A DNA stretch of 64,000 nt from Prevotella sp. HUN102 (GTDB lineage: Bacteria; Bacteroidota; Bacteroidia; Bacteroidales; Bacteroidaceae): contig NZ_JIAF01000004.1 in NCBI RefSeq assembly GCF_000688375.1, positions 1,612,001-1,676,000 on the forward strand, given 5' to 3'. Each line of letters starts with the position of its first letter. Position 1 is the first letter of the stretch. A program made the translations under genes and the position numbers. The notes beneath the pieces are model-generated. The model did no database searches. It had not been told where the DNA came from and saw only the letters and a program-made list of their open reading frames with translations. Below are positions 18,286 to 27,640 of this stretch, one piece after another.

Positions 18286-18317
18286 AGGCATAGAAGAAGG
18301 TTGTATCTTCTATGCCT
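18286..18317 (-). terminator. Terminator downstream of rlmD
   Basis: AGGCATAGAAGA (18286-18297) pairs perfectly with TCTTCTATGCCT (18306-18317). The minus-strand tail is GTATTTATTTTG. It starts 17 bp past the rlmD stop. Confidence 0.75.
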
Positions 18318-18333
18318 TTTAAAACAAATTTTA

Positions 18334-19761
18334 TTATATTCGTTCTTCAAGCAGTACCACGTTTTCCACGTGTGGTGTGTGTGGAAACATATCCACAGGC
18401 TGAACGGCTGTTACCTTATAGTCTTTGTCGAGCAATGCCAAATCGCGCGCCTGTGTTGCCGGATTGCAACTGACATAGACAATGCGCTTGGGATGAGCAC
18501 CGAGAATCACGTTTACAACATCCTGATGCATACCTGCACGAGGAGGGTCTGTAATGATTACGTCCGGACGTCCGTGCTGTTTCACAAACTCCTCGGTAAG
18601 AATATCCTTCATATCGCCGGCATAGAATAATGTATTTTCTATATTGTTAATTTCTGAATTTACCTTTGCATCTTCAATCGCTTCGGGAACGTATTCAATG
18701 CCGATAACCTTTTTGGCCTTTTGGGCTACGAAGTTTGCAATCGTTCCCGTGCCGGTATAAAGGTCGTACACGAGTTCTTCGCCGGAAAGGTTTGCGAAGT
18801 TTCGGGCTACGGAATAAAGGTGGTATGCCTGTTCCGTGTTCGTTTGATAGAAACTCTTCGGGCCAACCTTGAACTTCAGATCCTCCATCAATTCAAAAAT
18901 ATGGTCGTTCCCCTTGAAGACTTCCAGTTCCAAATCATTGAACGTATCGTTCCCTTTCTGATTGTCTACACAGAGAAGTGATGTTATTTCGGGGAAATTA
19001 TCGGCAACGTGCTGCATCAATCCTCTTGCGCGTGCATCGTCTCCCTCCTCGTCGTAATGGAATTGCACAAGCACCATCCATTCGCCGGTATTGGAATTGC
19101 GCATCATTATGTCGCGGAGCAGTCCGTGCTGTTCCCGAATGTCATAGAAAGATATTCCATTGTCCAGAGCATAGTCTCGAATTGCATTTCTAACCTTGTT
19201 ACAATAGTCGTCCATTAAATGGCATTTCTCAATAGGATAGATCTTGTCGAAAGCTCCTGTGATGTGAAAGCCTATTGCTCCTTGAGTCAGTCCCACGCCT
19301 TCAGGAAGTTCAGTCAGTTCTTCCTGAGTGTACCAACGTTTGTTGGCGCAACCGAATTCAAGTTTATTGCGGTACTCCCAAATCTGTTGAGAGCCCATAA
19401 TCGGGGTAAATTCAGGTAACTCAACCTTACCTATACGGGAAAGTTGGTCGAAAACCTGCTTTTGTTTGGCTTTCAGTTGTTCCTCGTAAGGCAGATTCTG
19501 CCATTTGCAACCACCACAAATTCCAAAATGAGCACATTTGGGTTCTATGCGTGTAGGGCTGTATGAAACAAAACGGATTACGGTTGCTTCGCAATAGCTG
19601 TTTCGTTTCTTTCTGACTTGCAGATCAACTACGTCGCCGGGTACAACGAAGGGCACAAAAACAACCATATCATTGACGTGAGCAACGCATTTCCCTTCTG
19701 CTGCTACGGCTTCAATGACTACATTCTCCAATATTGGCAATGTTTTTCTCTTTCTACTCAT
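18334..19761 (-). CDS. rlmD: 23S rRNA (uracil-C5)-methyltransferase RlmD
   Basis: 475 residues. An N-terminal TRAM domain (about 5-65) is followed by the 4Fe-4S site CAHFGICGGCKWQN (Cys pattern CX5-6CxxC, with a fourth Cys further on). Then comes the Rossmann methyltransferase domain with YDLYTGTGTIANFVA, ITDPPRAG and the catalytic SCNPATQARDL near the C-terminus. By family it methylates U1939 of 23S rRNA using SAM. RlmCD-type paralogues with altered specificity exist, so the exact nucleotide is inferred. Confidence 0.85.
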   Translation of the reverse strand: MSRKRKTLPILENVVIEAVAAEGKCVAHVNDMVVFVPFVVPGDVVDLQVRKKRNSYCEATVIRFVSYSPTRIEPKCAHFGICGGCKWQNLPYEEQLKAKQKQVFDQLSRIGKVELPEFTPIMGSQQIWEYRNKLEFGCANKRWYTQEELTELPEGVGLTQGAIGFHITGAFDKIYPIEKCHLMDDYCNKVRNAIRDYALDNGISFYDIREQHGLLRDIMMRNSNTGEWMVLVQFHYDEEGDDARARGLMQHVADNFPEITSLLCVDNQKGNDTFNDLELEVFKGNDHIFELMEDLKFKVGPKSFYQTNTEQAYHLYSVARNFANLSGEELVYDLYTGTGTIANFVAQKAKKVIGIEYVPEAIEDAKVNSEINNIENTLFYAGDMKDILTEEFVKQHGRPDVIITDPPRAGMHQDVVNVILGAHPKRIVYVSCNPATQARDLALLDKDYKVTAVQPVDMFPHTPHVENVVLLEERI

Positions 19762-19778
19762 TTCTTAATGTTTGGCTG

Positions 19779-19786
19779 CAAAGTTA
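19779..19786 (-). promoter_or_regulatory. Putative -7 box for rlmD
   Basis: Minus-strand TAACTTTG matches TAnnTTTG, 18 bp before the start codon, giving a short leader. Confidence 0.5.
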
Positions 19787-19889
19787 CCATTTTTTTGGTA
19801 TTTCGCCATCAATAAACTGATGTTTTAGCCCATATCAGGCTAATTAAACAACAAAAATGCAAAGTCGATGTTACATTTTGGGATAAAAA

Positions 19890-19921
19890 TTTGTTATAAT
19901 TACAAATTATATATATATTTG
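19890..19921 (+). promoter_or_regulatory. Promoter of ppdK
   Basis: TTTG (19890-19893), 20 bp, TATATTTG (19914-19921), 43 bp before the ppdK start. A consensus match. Confidence 0.7.
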
Positions 19922-19963
19922 CACTTACGAAGAATTTACTATATATAATATTAAAAAAAGACT

Positions 19964-22684
19964 ATGAGTGTAAAAAGAGTTTATACCTTCGGTAATGGAA
20001 AAGCTGAAGGTAAAGCCGACATGAGAAATCTCCTTGGTGGCAAGGGTGCCAACCTCGCGGAAATGAATTTGATCGGCGTACCAGTTCCTCCAGGATTTAC
20101 AATTACTACGGATGTATGCAACGAATACTATGAAGTAGGAAAAGAAAAGGTTGTTGAACTTCTTTTAAAGGAAGTTACCAGCAGCGTGAAGCACGTTGAA
20201 GGTTTGATGAACTGTAAGTTCGGAGATCCGTCGAATCCTCTTTTGTTGAGCGTTCGTTCAGGTGCTCGCGCCTCTATGCCGGGTATGATGGATACCATTC
20301 TTAACCTTGGTTTGAACGATGTTGTTGTTGAAGGTCTTGCTAAAAAGACTGGCAACGAGCGTTTCGCATTCGACAGCTATCGCCGATTCGTGCAAATGTA
20401 TGGCGATGTTGTATTGGGTATGAAGCCGGTAAACAAAGAAGATATCGACCCATTTGAAGCCATTATTCAGAAAGTTAAGGCACAGCGTGGCATTAAGCTC
20501 GACAACGAAATGACCGTTGAGGAGCTCAAGCAGCTTGTTGCTGAATTTAAAAAAGCCATCAAGGACCAGACTGGTCAGGATTTCCCAACTGATCCTATGG
20601 AACAGCTTTGGGGTGCTATCTGCGCCGTTTTCACGTCTTGGATGAACGAGCGTGCCATCCTCTATCGTAAGATGGAAGGCATTCCACAGGAATGGGGTAC
20701 TGCCGTAACCGTACAGGCGATGGTATTCGGCAATATGGGCGATACGTCTGCTACTGGTGTTTGCTTCTCTCGTGATGCAGGTTCTGGCGAAAACGTGTTC
20801 AATGGCGAGTATTTGGTAAATGCACAGGGCGAAGACGTGGTTGCAGGTATCCGTACTCCACAGCAGATTACAAAATATGGTTCACAGAAGTGGGCTAAGC
20901 AGCAGGGCATCGAAGAAGAAGTTCGTGCTTCAAAATATCCTTCTATGGAGGAGGCTATGCCTGAAATCTATGCTCAGTTGGACGCTCTTCAGGACAAGCT
21001 CGAGAAGCACTATCACGATATGCAGGATATGGAATTCACGGTTCAGGATGGTAAGCTGTGGTTCCTTCAGACTCGTAACGGTAAGCGTACCGGTACTGCT
21101 ATGGTTAAGATTGCAATGGACTTGCTTGCTGAAGGCGAAATCGATGAGAAGACAGCACTGAAGCGTTGCGAACCAAACAAACTCGATGAACTGCTCCACC
21201 CGGTATTTGACAAGGAAGCATTGACAGCTGCTCGCGTTCTTACACGTGGTTTGCCTGCATCTCCTGGTGCTGCTTGTGGTCAGATAGTATTCTTTGCAGA
21301 TGATGCTGCAAAGTGGCACGAGGATGGCCATCAGGTGGTAATGGTTCGTATTGAGACATCTCCCGAAGACTTGGCTGGTATGTCTGCTGCCGAGGGTATC
21401 TTGACAGCACGTGGCGGTATGACCTCACACGCTGCCGTAGTTGCCCGTGGTATGGGTAAGTGCTGCGTTTCTGGTGCCGGTGCAATGGTTATCGACTATA
21501 AGGCACGCACGGTTGAGATTGACGGTATCGTTCTTCACGAAGGCGATTATATTTCTATCAATGGATCTACCGGTGAGGTTTACTATGGCGAGGTCAAGAC
21601 ACGACCAGCTGAGGTAACAGGCGATTTCGCTAAGCTGATGGATCTTTGCAAGAAGTACACAAAGCTCGTGGTTCGTACAAATGCTGATACTCCACACGAT
21701 GCAGAAGTTGCCAGCAATTTCGGTGCAGTAGGTATTGGTCTTTGCCGTACAGAGCACATGTTCTTTGAAAACGAAAAGATCAAGGCAATGCGCGAAATGA
21801 TTCTTTCAGATACTGTTGAAGACCGTGAGAAGGCACTCGAAAAGTTGTTACCATTCCAAAAGCAGGACTTCTACGGCATCCTGAAGTGTATGGATGGTAT
21901 GCCGGTAAACATCCGTTTGCTCGATCCACCTTTGCACGAATTCGTGCCACACGATTTGGAAGGTCAGGAAATTATGGCAAAGGAAATGGGCGTAAGCGTT
22001 AAGTTTATTCAGAAGCGTGTAAACTCATTGTCAGAACATAACCCAATGTTGGGTCTCCGTGGTTGTCGTCTCGGTAACACATTTCCTGAAATCACAGCAA
22101 TGCAGACGCGAGCTATCCTCGGTGCTGCCGTTCAGTTGAAGAAGGAAGGCCTTAACCCAATGCCGGAGATTATGGTTCCTCTCGTAGGTATCGTGAACGA
22201 GCTTGATATTCAGGAAGGCATCATTCGCAAGACAGCTGAGAAACTCTTCAAGGAAGAAGGCGTTGAAGTTCCATTCAAGGTGGGTACAATGATTGAAATC
22301 CCACGTGCAGCCCTTACCGCAGACTTGATTGCCAACAAGGCAGAATACTTCAGCTTCGGTACGAATGACTTGACACAGATGACTTTCGGTTATAGCCGTG
22401 ATGACATTGCCAGCTTCTTGCCAAGCTACCTTGAGAAGAAGATTCTCGACGTAGACCCATTCCAGGTTCTCGATCAGCAGGGTGTTGGACAACTGATTAA
22501 GACAGCTGTCGATAAGGGACGTGCTACACGCAAGGATTTGAAGTGTGGCATCTGTGGTGAGCACGGTGGCGAACCAAGCTCAGTCAAGTTCTGCCATCGC
22601 GTAGGTCTCAACTACGTAAGTTGTTCTCCATTCCGTGTGCCAATTGCACGTTTGGCAGCGGCGCAGGCATCGCTTGAAGATTAA
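19964..22684 (+). CDS. ppdK: Pyruvate, phosphate dikinase
   Basis: 906 residues, full length. The N-terminal ATP-grasp domain begins KRVYTFGNGKAEG...LLGGKGANLAEM. The swivelling phosphohistidine domain has GGMTSHAAVVARGMGK. The C-terminal PEP/pyruvate TIM barrel ends with the catalytic Cys region CGICGEHGGEPSSV. It interconverts ATP + Pi + pyruvate with AMP + PPi + PEP, supporting PPi-linked glycolysis or gluconeogenesis in an anaerobe. The gene stands alone between a strong promoter and terminator, suggesting high expression. Confidence 0.95.
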   Translation: MSVKRVYTFGNGKAEGKADMRNLLGGKGANLAEMNLIGVPVPPGFTITTDVCNEYYEVGKEKVVELLLKEVTSSVKHVEGLMNCKFGDPSNPLLLSVRSGARASMPGMMDTILNLGLNDVVVEGLAKKTGNERFAFDSYRRFVQMYGDVVLGMKPVNKEDIDPFEAIIQKVKAQRGIKLDNEMTVEELKQLVAEFKKAIKDQTGQDFPTDPMEQLWGAICAVFTSWMNERAILYRKMEGIPQEWGTAVTVQAMVFGNMGDTSATGVCFSRDAGSGENVFNGEYLVNAQGEDVVAGIRTPQQITKYGSQKWAKQQGIEEEVRASKYPSMEEAMPEIYAQLDALQDKLEKHYHDMQDMEFTVQDGKLWFLQTRNGKRTGTAMVKIAMDLLAEGEIDEKTALKRCEPNKLDELLHPVFDKEALTAARVLTRGLPASPGAACGQIVFFADDAAKWHEDGHQVVMVRIETSPEDLAGMSAAEGILTARGGMTSHAAVVARGMGKCCVSGAGAMVIDYKARTVEIDGIVLHEGDYISINGSTGEVYYGEVKTRPAEVTGDFAKLMDLCKKYTKLVVRTNADTPHDAEVASNFGAVGIGLCRTEHMFFENEKIKAMREMILSDTVEDREKALEKLLPFQKQDFYGILKCMDGMPVNIRLLDPPLHEFVPHDLEGQEIMAKEMGVSVKFIQKRVNSLSEHNPMLGLRGCRLGNTFPEITAMQTRAILGAAVQLKKEGLNPMPEIMVPLVGIVNELDIQEGIIRKTAEKLFKEEGVEVPFKVGTMIEIPRAALTADLIANKAEYFSFGTNDLTQMTFGYSRDDIASFLPSYLEKKILDVDPFQVLDQQGVGQLIKTAVDKGRATRKDLKCGICGEHGGEPSSVKFCHRVGLNYVSCSPFRVPIARLAAAQASLED

Positions 22685-22708
22685 AGCGTAATTAACTGAT
22701 ATACAAAC

Positions 22709-22753
22709 AATTAGGCTGTAACTCCTTGGCAGTACAAGGGTTACAGCCTAATT
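22709..22753 (+). terminator. Terminator downstream of ppdK
   Basis: AATTAGGCTGTAAC (22709-22722) pairs with GTTACAGCCTAATTT, enclosing a shorter CCTTG/CAAGG stem. 25 bp past the stop. From 22754 to 22990 I see no gene or repeat. Confidence 0.75.
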
Positions 22754-22990
22754 TCGTAAAGGGGCGGATGCGCAGATGACCATTACTTCTTGTTTTGTTA
22801 TGTTAGTATGAATTGTACGGCGAAAGAAAGTAAAGAGAAAGCAGTAACACATCTGAAGATGAATGGTAACAAATTTTGTTTCTGATAGGTTGTTTTTGTT
22901 CCCATTACTTCCCATTTCCCTTTTGGTTTAACGTTTAGTATAACTCCTGTAAATGTGTTAGTTAGCTGACGAGTAACTATATATCAACAA

Positions 22991-23022
22991 AAAAGAGGAC
23001 ATTGTTGCCAATGTCCTCTTTT
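22991..23022 (-). terminator. Terminator downstream of tRNA-Arg
   Basis: AAAAGAGGACATTG (22991-23004) pairs perfectly with CAATGTCCTCTTTT (23009-23022) around a 4-nt loop. The minus-strand tail is T-rich. It begins 7 bp after the encoded CCA. Confidence 0.85.
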
Positions 23023-23029
23023 CTTGTGA

Positions 23030-23107
23030 TGGTGATTCCGTTGGGGTTCGAACCCAAGACCCACAGCTTAGAAGGCTGTTGCTCTAATCCAACTGAGCTA
23101 CGGAACC
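23030..23107 (-). tRNA. tRNA-Arg (anticodon TCT)
   Basis: On the minus strand GGTTCCG pairs with CGGAATC (one G-T), then discriminator A and an encoded CCA. The D-loop is AGCTCAGTTGGATTAGAGC. The anticodon stem ACAGC/GCTGT holds loop CTTCTAA, giving TCT. The T arm is GGGTTCGAACCC-like. The tRNA body is 23033-23107; CCA takes 23030-23032. Confidence 0.95.
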
Positions 23108-23120
23108 ATTAAATCGGGTG

Positions 23121-23152
23121 CAAAAGTAGTCTTTTTATTTGTTTTTACCAAA
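23121..23152 (-). promoter_or_regulatory. Promoter of tRNA-Arg
   Basis: Minus-strand TTTG (23149-23152), 20 bp, TACTTTTG (23121-23128), 14 bp before the mature tRNA 5' end. A perfect consensus match. Confidence 0.7.
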
Positions 23153-23223
23153 TTATTTCGTATCTTTTTAGAATATAAACTGAAAATGATGAAAAAGTGT
23201 AGAGTCAACCAGCAAGTGCAAAA

Positions 23224-24161
23224 TTACAACACATGTTTGAAGAACTCGCACTTTGGTGTGGAAAAGTTTAGTTTTTCCCTTGGTCTTTCATTCAATATCT
23301 TCTGTATGGCCATAATCCTCTTGTCCGTATAGTTCTCAAAGGAATCCTTTTTAGGTATATATTGTCTGATTAACTTGTTTGTATTCTCAATGGGTCCCTT
23401 TTGCCATGGACAATATGGATCTGCAAAGTACACAGGCACGCCCAACCATTTCGTGATATCCTTATGTGCGGCAAACTCAGGTCCGTTGTCAGTGGTAATG
23501 GTCTTCAGTCTGTCCTTGTATGGCAGCAGCAGTCTCCTGACTGCTTTTGCCAGAGGCTTCGACTGCTTCCCAAATGGCAGTTTCTGCATAAGCAACATAT
23601 TGGTGGGTTTCTCCACCAGTGTGAGTATGGCGCGCTGGGCAGGGTCGACGATCAGGTCCATCTCAAAGTCTCCAAATCTCTTCCCGTCCACTTCCTTGTT
23701 TCTCTCATGGATGCGCACCCTGTCCTTGACAGGAAGATGCCCCCCTTTGGGTGATGCCTGTATTTCATCTTGTGTCTTGTGTGCCCGGCAAGTTTCCCTG
23801 TCGGGTCATCGTGGATGATGTTGTAGATGGACTGATGGGACACCCTTATCCCATCATTCACACGCAGATACCCCGATATTTGTCTTGGAGACCATTGGTC
23901 ATTAACGATATATTCCTTGATTCTCCAGACCAATTCGTCGGAGAGCTTGGAGTTCGTCCCCGTTCTCTCTCTGCGCTGCATGGCCATGTCGTGCGCCTTC
24001 GTCCAGATATACTTTCCCGAGGGCGTGCTGTTGCGTTTGATTTCACGTGAGAGTGTTGCCTGACTGATGCCGACGATGGCGGCAATTTCTTTTCTTGCGG
24101 TTTTCTTTTGAAGTAAGGCGAAAATTTGCGACCTTTGCTCCGAGATTAATTGATGATACAT
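23224..24161 (-). pseudogene. IS30-family transposase with frameshift
   Basis: The N-terminal reading frame (24161 leftwards) carries the IS30 helix-turn-helix (RKEIAAIVGISQATLSREIKRN). The C-terminal frame carries the DDE core: DFEMDLIVD, TTDNGPEF and KGPIENTNKLIRQYIP. The two frames join if one base is added to a run of six G (plus-strand C6, 23740-23745), giving HPKGGHLPVKDRVRIHERN. As read, the protein breaks there. Mutation, sequencing error or slippage at the run are all possible. Confidence 0.85.
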
Positions 24162-24185
24162 TTACAATACAAAGTTAGTTAATCT

Positions 24186-24212
24186 TGGGGAGACTTCGGT
24201 CTCCCTTTTTAA
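24186..24212 (+). terminator. UUCG hairpin upstream of the IS30 transposase
   Basis: GGGAGAC-TTCG-GTCTCCC (24187-24208 region) followed by TTTTT: a stable tetraloop terminator oriented outward, lying between the transposase start and the element's right end. Read on the minus strand it forms a hairpin in the transposase leader and could limit readthrough from outside. Confidence 0.65.
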
Positions 24213-24238
24213 ATTTGTATTGCTGGTTGTTTCTTTTT

Positions 24239-24302
24239 CCTCGCCGAGAGATGCACACAACCTCTCGCTACGCTTCGAGAACGTCTGCATCTCTCGGCGA
24301 GG
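24239..24302. repeat. Nested perfect hairpin next to the IS30 end
   Basis: CCTCGCCGAGAGATGCA (24239-24255) pairs perfectly with 24286-24302 (17 bp). The 30-nt loop contains a second stem, TCTCG/CGAGA. It starts 10 bp outside the IS30 right end. No T-tract follows immediately. Beyond it, 24303-24591 shows no gene. Confidence 0.7.
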
Positions 24303-24591
24303 GCTACTCTTTTTTGCACTTCGATTTGGAATCTTCAAAGGGATAGAGGCATAGGACTAATAGCAAGCCTGATTTGCTCAATTAATTCGCAAAAGCATTC
24401 CCTTGGTATTTTGAATTTCAATTTTTTATTTGCTGCAAATCTTCTTTTCAAACTTTATTATTTGCTGATGGCTAATGTTGGAGAATGTCTCTGCCTTCAA
24501 TACATATTGTTTGATAAAGTTCAATTATATTTTCAATACTTCTTTTTGAATCGTGAAGGAAGAATTTGTTTGTAAAACTCGTTGAAATGTC

Positions 24592-26091
24592 TTAAAACTG
24601 TGTGTAGATGAAAGGCTGAACATTGTCTTGGCTGAAATTGATAATGAGCTGAAGAGTAATGAGGAGGATAATAAATTTGAGAATTGGGTGTGCATTGATG
24701 AATTTCTCTTGCATCCAGTCGTAGTCGTGTTTGCGGATGGAATGAAGCTCCAGACCTATTGCCAACAGCACCAACCACATTGGGCGAGCCATCAGGAACG
24801 GATAGATGTCGCCGAGGTGGAGGTTTGTGTAAAGATTTGTAAAGATGGAGAAAGCCGTGTCAAGGTTTGGTGCACGGAAAAATACCCAAGCACAGGCTAC
24901 ATAAGTAAAGGTAATGAGCCAACTGGTAGCTTTGACGGGAATCGTGTTCTTTATTTTTTTCAAGCCGTGATTGGATGCGAACTTATGAATAATCAGTCCG
25001 ACACCGTGCAGCACTCCCCATATAACGAACATTCCCGATGCTCCGTGCCACAATCCGGCGACGGTCATCGTAAGAAAACTGTTGGAATAGGTTCTGATGT
25101 TACCTTTCCTGTTTCCTCCCAGTGGGATGTAAATATAATCTCTGAACCAAGATGAGAGTGCAATGTGCCAACGATGCCAGAATTCTGTCAGGTTCAGGCT
25201 TTGGTAAGGGAAACTGAAGTTGTTGGGAAGTTGGAATCCCATCAATGCCGCAAGTCCTATTGCCATATCGCTGTAACCGGAGAAATCGCAATAAATCTGG
25301 AGTGTATAGCCGAGCACGCCCATCAGGTTTTCAAAACCGGAGTAGGCCAGTGGATTGTCGAAAACAAGGTTGTTGAACTGTGCCAGATAATCGGCTATGA
25401 GGCATTTTTTCAGCAATCCACAGATGATGAGCCATAAACCTTTGTTTATGAGTGCTTTGTCTGTCAGTTTAGGTTCGTTTACCTGTGGTATTAATACTTC
25501 TGCCCGGGTTATTGGTCCTGCTATGAGCAGGGGAAAAAAGGTAAGGTAAAAGCTGTATTCTGTGAGTCCTGTTGTTTTCGGGAACCTCTCCTTGTAGACG
25601 TCTATCGTATAGCTGATGGCCTGAAAAGTGTAGAAAGATATGCCGATGGGCAGTATCATTTCCGTCAGTGCAAAGTTACTGCTGAATATTCCGTTGAGAA
25701 TTTCCAAACCGAAGTTCGTGTATTTATAGTAGAGTAGGGGAAAGAGTTCAAGAAAAATAATCAGTCCAAGTCCTACTTTTCGTGGTTCTCCTCGCTTGAG
25801 GCGCATCATTTTCTTAGTGAGATACCAAGAAATAACGGTTGCAGCAGGCAATAAAAGCATCAAGGCACCATTCGCCTTGAATGCAAAAAACAGGCTGAAA
25901 AGTATCACGTAGGCCTGCATCCAAGTTTTTCTGCAATGGTTTATACCTATATATATAGCAAAAAACAACAGGAATGCCACCATAAAGGGTAGGGTGCTGA
26001 TCGACCATTCCTTGCTCGATGTGGTAAGGAAAGTGCCCAATGCGCTTATTGTCTGTTGTAAATCTATCATAGTAGGTTTAGAATCCTTCAA
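24592..26091 (-). CDS. MBOAT family O-acyltransferase (AlgI-like)
   Basis: 499 residues, about ten membrane spans. MBOAT hallmarks are FWHRWHIALSSWFRDYIYIP and, further on, the conserved His in AGLWHGASGMFVIWG. LPIGISFYTFQAISYTIDVY and FFPLLIAGPITR are typical of the AlgI/DltB/PatA branch. It overlaps the upstream SGNH gene by 14 bp, so the pair is translationally coupled. By analogy with AlgI-AlgJ/X and PatA-PatB, the MBOAT protein would move acetyl groups across the membrane for the SGNH partner to transfer to a surface or periplasmic polymer. The polymer is unknown. Confidence 0.85.
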   Translation of the reverse strand: MKDSKPTMIDLQQTISALGTFLTTSSKEWSISTLPFMVAFLLFFAIYIGINHCRKTWMQAYVILFSLFFAFKANGALMLLLPAATVISWYLTKKMMRLKRGEPRKVGLGLIIFLELFPLLYYKYTNFGLEILNGIFSSNFALTEMILPIGISFYTFQAISYTIDVYKERFPKTTGLTEYSFYLTFFPLLIAGPITRAEVLIPQVNEPKLTDKALINKGLWLIICGLLKKCLIADYLAQFNNLVFDNPLAYSGFENLMGVLGYTLQIYCDFSGYSDMAIGLAALMGFQLPNNFSFPYQSLNLTEFWHRWHIALSSWFRDYIYIPLGGNRKGNIRTYSNSFLTMTVAGLWHGASGMFVIWGVLHGVGLIIHKFASNHGLKKIKNTIPVKATSWLITFTYVACAWVFFRAPNLDTAFSIFTNLYTNLHLGDIYPFLMARPMWLVLLAIGLELHSIRKHDYDWMQEKFINAHPILKFIILLITLQLIINFSQDNVQPFIYTQF

Positions 26092-26836
26092 AACTTGGTT
26101 GCAGCAATCTCGTTAAAGTTGCTTTGTGATGACCTTTGGGAATATTCAGTTTTACAGGGTCTGCTGCTTCCTTGCCCGACATATAGGCAGCCGCCTTGTC
26201 CATCCATGCCGCTGCCGCATCCCACGTTGGGTGGTAATGGTCGGGGCCGCGTTGCAGTCCTAAGCCTCTGCTGTTGAAATAGTGTCCTTTTCCTGAATGT
26301 CTTGCAATGATATCCAAAATGCCCGTATCGCCATTCCATTCGGCCGGACCAATCCAAACAAATGGAGAATTGCCTATCTTTCTGACAATCTCTTGGATAT
26401 ATTTCTCCCTTACGTCCAAGTCGTTGATGAAAAGTTCGTTGCTTCCGAGGCAGAGAATGATGTAGGTAGGCTTGTATTCAGCCACCAAATGCTCCAGCGT
26501 GTTGGTAGTAGCCCACTTCTCGGTAGTGGAACTGTACCATATTACGGTGTAGAGCTTGTGTCCGTTTTCCTTTGCATAATCTCCCAGTCTTCGGGAAAGC
26601 CCTTCCACCATTGAGTCGCCGATGAAGAGGAAAGTGTGGTTGCTGATGGCTTTCTTCGCTTTTTTCTGTCTCGCTGTTGCTATGGTGTCCTTGCTTTCTG
26701 ATTTTCTGAGTTCGGCAAGATTTATTTTCTTGAGCAGCAGATTTCCCACCGAAATATCCTTTGGTATCACGGCATAAATGATAACGGCTGCCAGAGCAGC
26801 AGCCATTATAAGTAGGATTTTGATCTGCTCGCGCAT
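26078..26836 (-). CDS. Membrane-anchored SGNH-fold esterase/acetyltransferase
   Basis: 252 residues. An N-terminal signal anchor (about 5-25) precedes an SGNH domain: block I FIGDSMVEGL (Ser), block III LGSNE (Asn) and block V DHYHPTWDAA (Asp, His). It is coupled to the MBOAT gene and starts 3 bp after the exonuclease III stop. The expected role is the periplasmic transfer or removal of acetyl groups in partnership with the MBOAT protein. Which of the two it does cannot be read from sequence. Confidence 0.8.
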   Translation of the reverse strand: MREQIKILLIMAAALAAVIIYAVIPKDISVGNLLLKKINLAELRKSESKDTIATARQKKAKKAISNHTFLFIGDSMVEGLSRRLGDYAKENGHKLYTVIWYSSTTEKWATTNTLEHLVAEYKPTYIILCLGSNELFINDLDVREKYIQEIVRKIGNSPFVWIGPAEWNGDTGILDIIARHSGKGHYFNSRGLGLQRGPDHYHPTWDAAAAWMDKAAAYMSGKEAADPVKLNIPKGHHKATLTRLLQPSFEGF

Positions 26837-26839
26837 TGA

Positions 26840-27592
26840 TTAGAAGTTTACTACCACTTCTACGGGACAATGGTCGCTGCCCAATACATCCGTATGAATC
26901 TTGGCTTCAGCGAGTTGCTCTCTCAAACGCTCTGAAAGTAAGAAGTAGTCGATGCGCCAACCGGCATTCTTCTCTCGCGCCTTAAATCTGTACGACCACC
27001 AAGAATAAGTTACCTGTTCGGGATAAAGCGTGCGGAAGCTGTCGATGAAGCCCTTGCCGAGGAACTGTGTCATCTTGGCTCTCTCCTCGTCAGTGAAGCC
27101 TGCGTTCTTGCGGTTGCTCTTCGGATTCTTCAAGTCTATTTCCTCGTGTGCCACATTGAGGTCGCCACAGACGAGCACTGGTTTCTTTTCGTCCAGTTTC
27201 TGGATATATGCCTGAAAATCGTCTTCCCACTGCATTCGGTAGTCCAATCGGCGCAGACCGTCCTGTGAGTTTGGCGTATAGACCGTTACAAGATAGAACT
27301 GTTCCATTTCGAGCGTGATGACACGACCTTCGTGGTCGTGCTCGTCGATTCCCAATCCATAGGCTACGCTTAGGGGCTTATGCTTTGTGAAGATGGCCGT
27401 TCCCGAGTAGCCTTTCTTGTCGGCATAGTTCCAATAGGATTCGTAGCCCGGGAAACTGATGTCTAATTGTCCTTCCTGCATCTTCGTTTCCTGAAGACAG
27501 AAGAAATCGGCATCAATGGCCTCAAAACTCTCCTTGAAGCCCTTGGTTACACAGGCACGGAGTCCGTTTACGTTCCAAGATATAAATTTCAT
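26840..27592 (-). CDS. xth: Exodeoxyribonuclease III
   Basis: 250 residues, normal length. EEP-fold motifs: SWNVNGLRA at the start, CLQETKMQ (metal Glu), [14 protein letters not shown] (Asp/Asn) and GSDHCPVEV (Asp/His) at the end. AP endonuclease and 3'-5' exonuclease in base excision repair. Sits in a close minus-strand run between folE (48 bp upstream) and the SGNH gene (3 bp downstream), so probably co-transcribed. Confidence 0.95.
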   Translation of the reverse strand: MKFISWNVNGLRACVTKGFKESFEAIDADFFCLQETKMQEGQLDISFPGYESYWNYADKKGYSGTAIFTKHKPLSVAYGLGIDEHDHEGRVITLEMEQFYLVTVYTPNSQDGLRRLDYRMQWEDDFQAYIQKLDEKKPVLVCGDLNVAHEEIDLKNPKSNRKNAGFTDEERAKMTQFLGKGFIDSFRTLYPEQVTYSWWSYRFKAREKNAGWRIDYFLLSERLREQLAEAKIHTDVLGSDHCPVEVVVNF

Positions 27593-27640
27593 AAGTCTGT
27601 TCTTTTGTTATGTGGGGTGTTATATTTTGTAAGTGAGTCT

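Larger units (their letters stand above)
23206..24229 (-). mobile_element. IS30-family insertion sequence
   Basis: About 1024 bp. Imperfect terminal repeats share CAACCAGCAA followed by an A-rich stretch (left 23206-23226; right end 24229 reading inward). The only gene is a frameshifted IS30 transposase. Target duplication is not clear (IS30 makes only 2-3 bp). It inserted about 100 bp upstream of the tRNA-Arg gene and left its promoter intact. Confidence 0.75.

Noticed and set aside
23030..24229. Genomic island integrated at tRNA-Arg
   Set aside because: No integrase and no duplicated tRNA 3' end are visible; only the IS30-family element lies next to the tRNA, on its upstream side.
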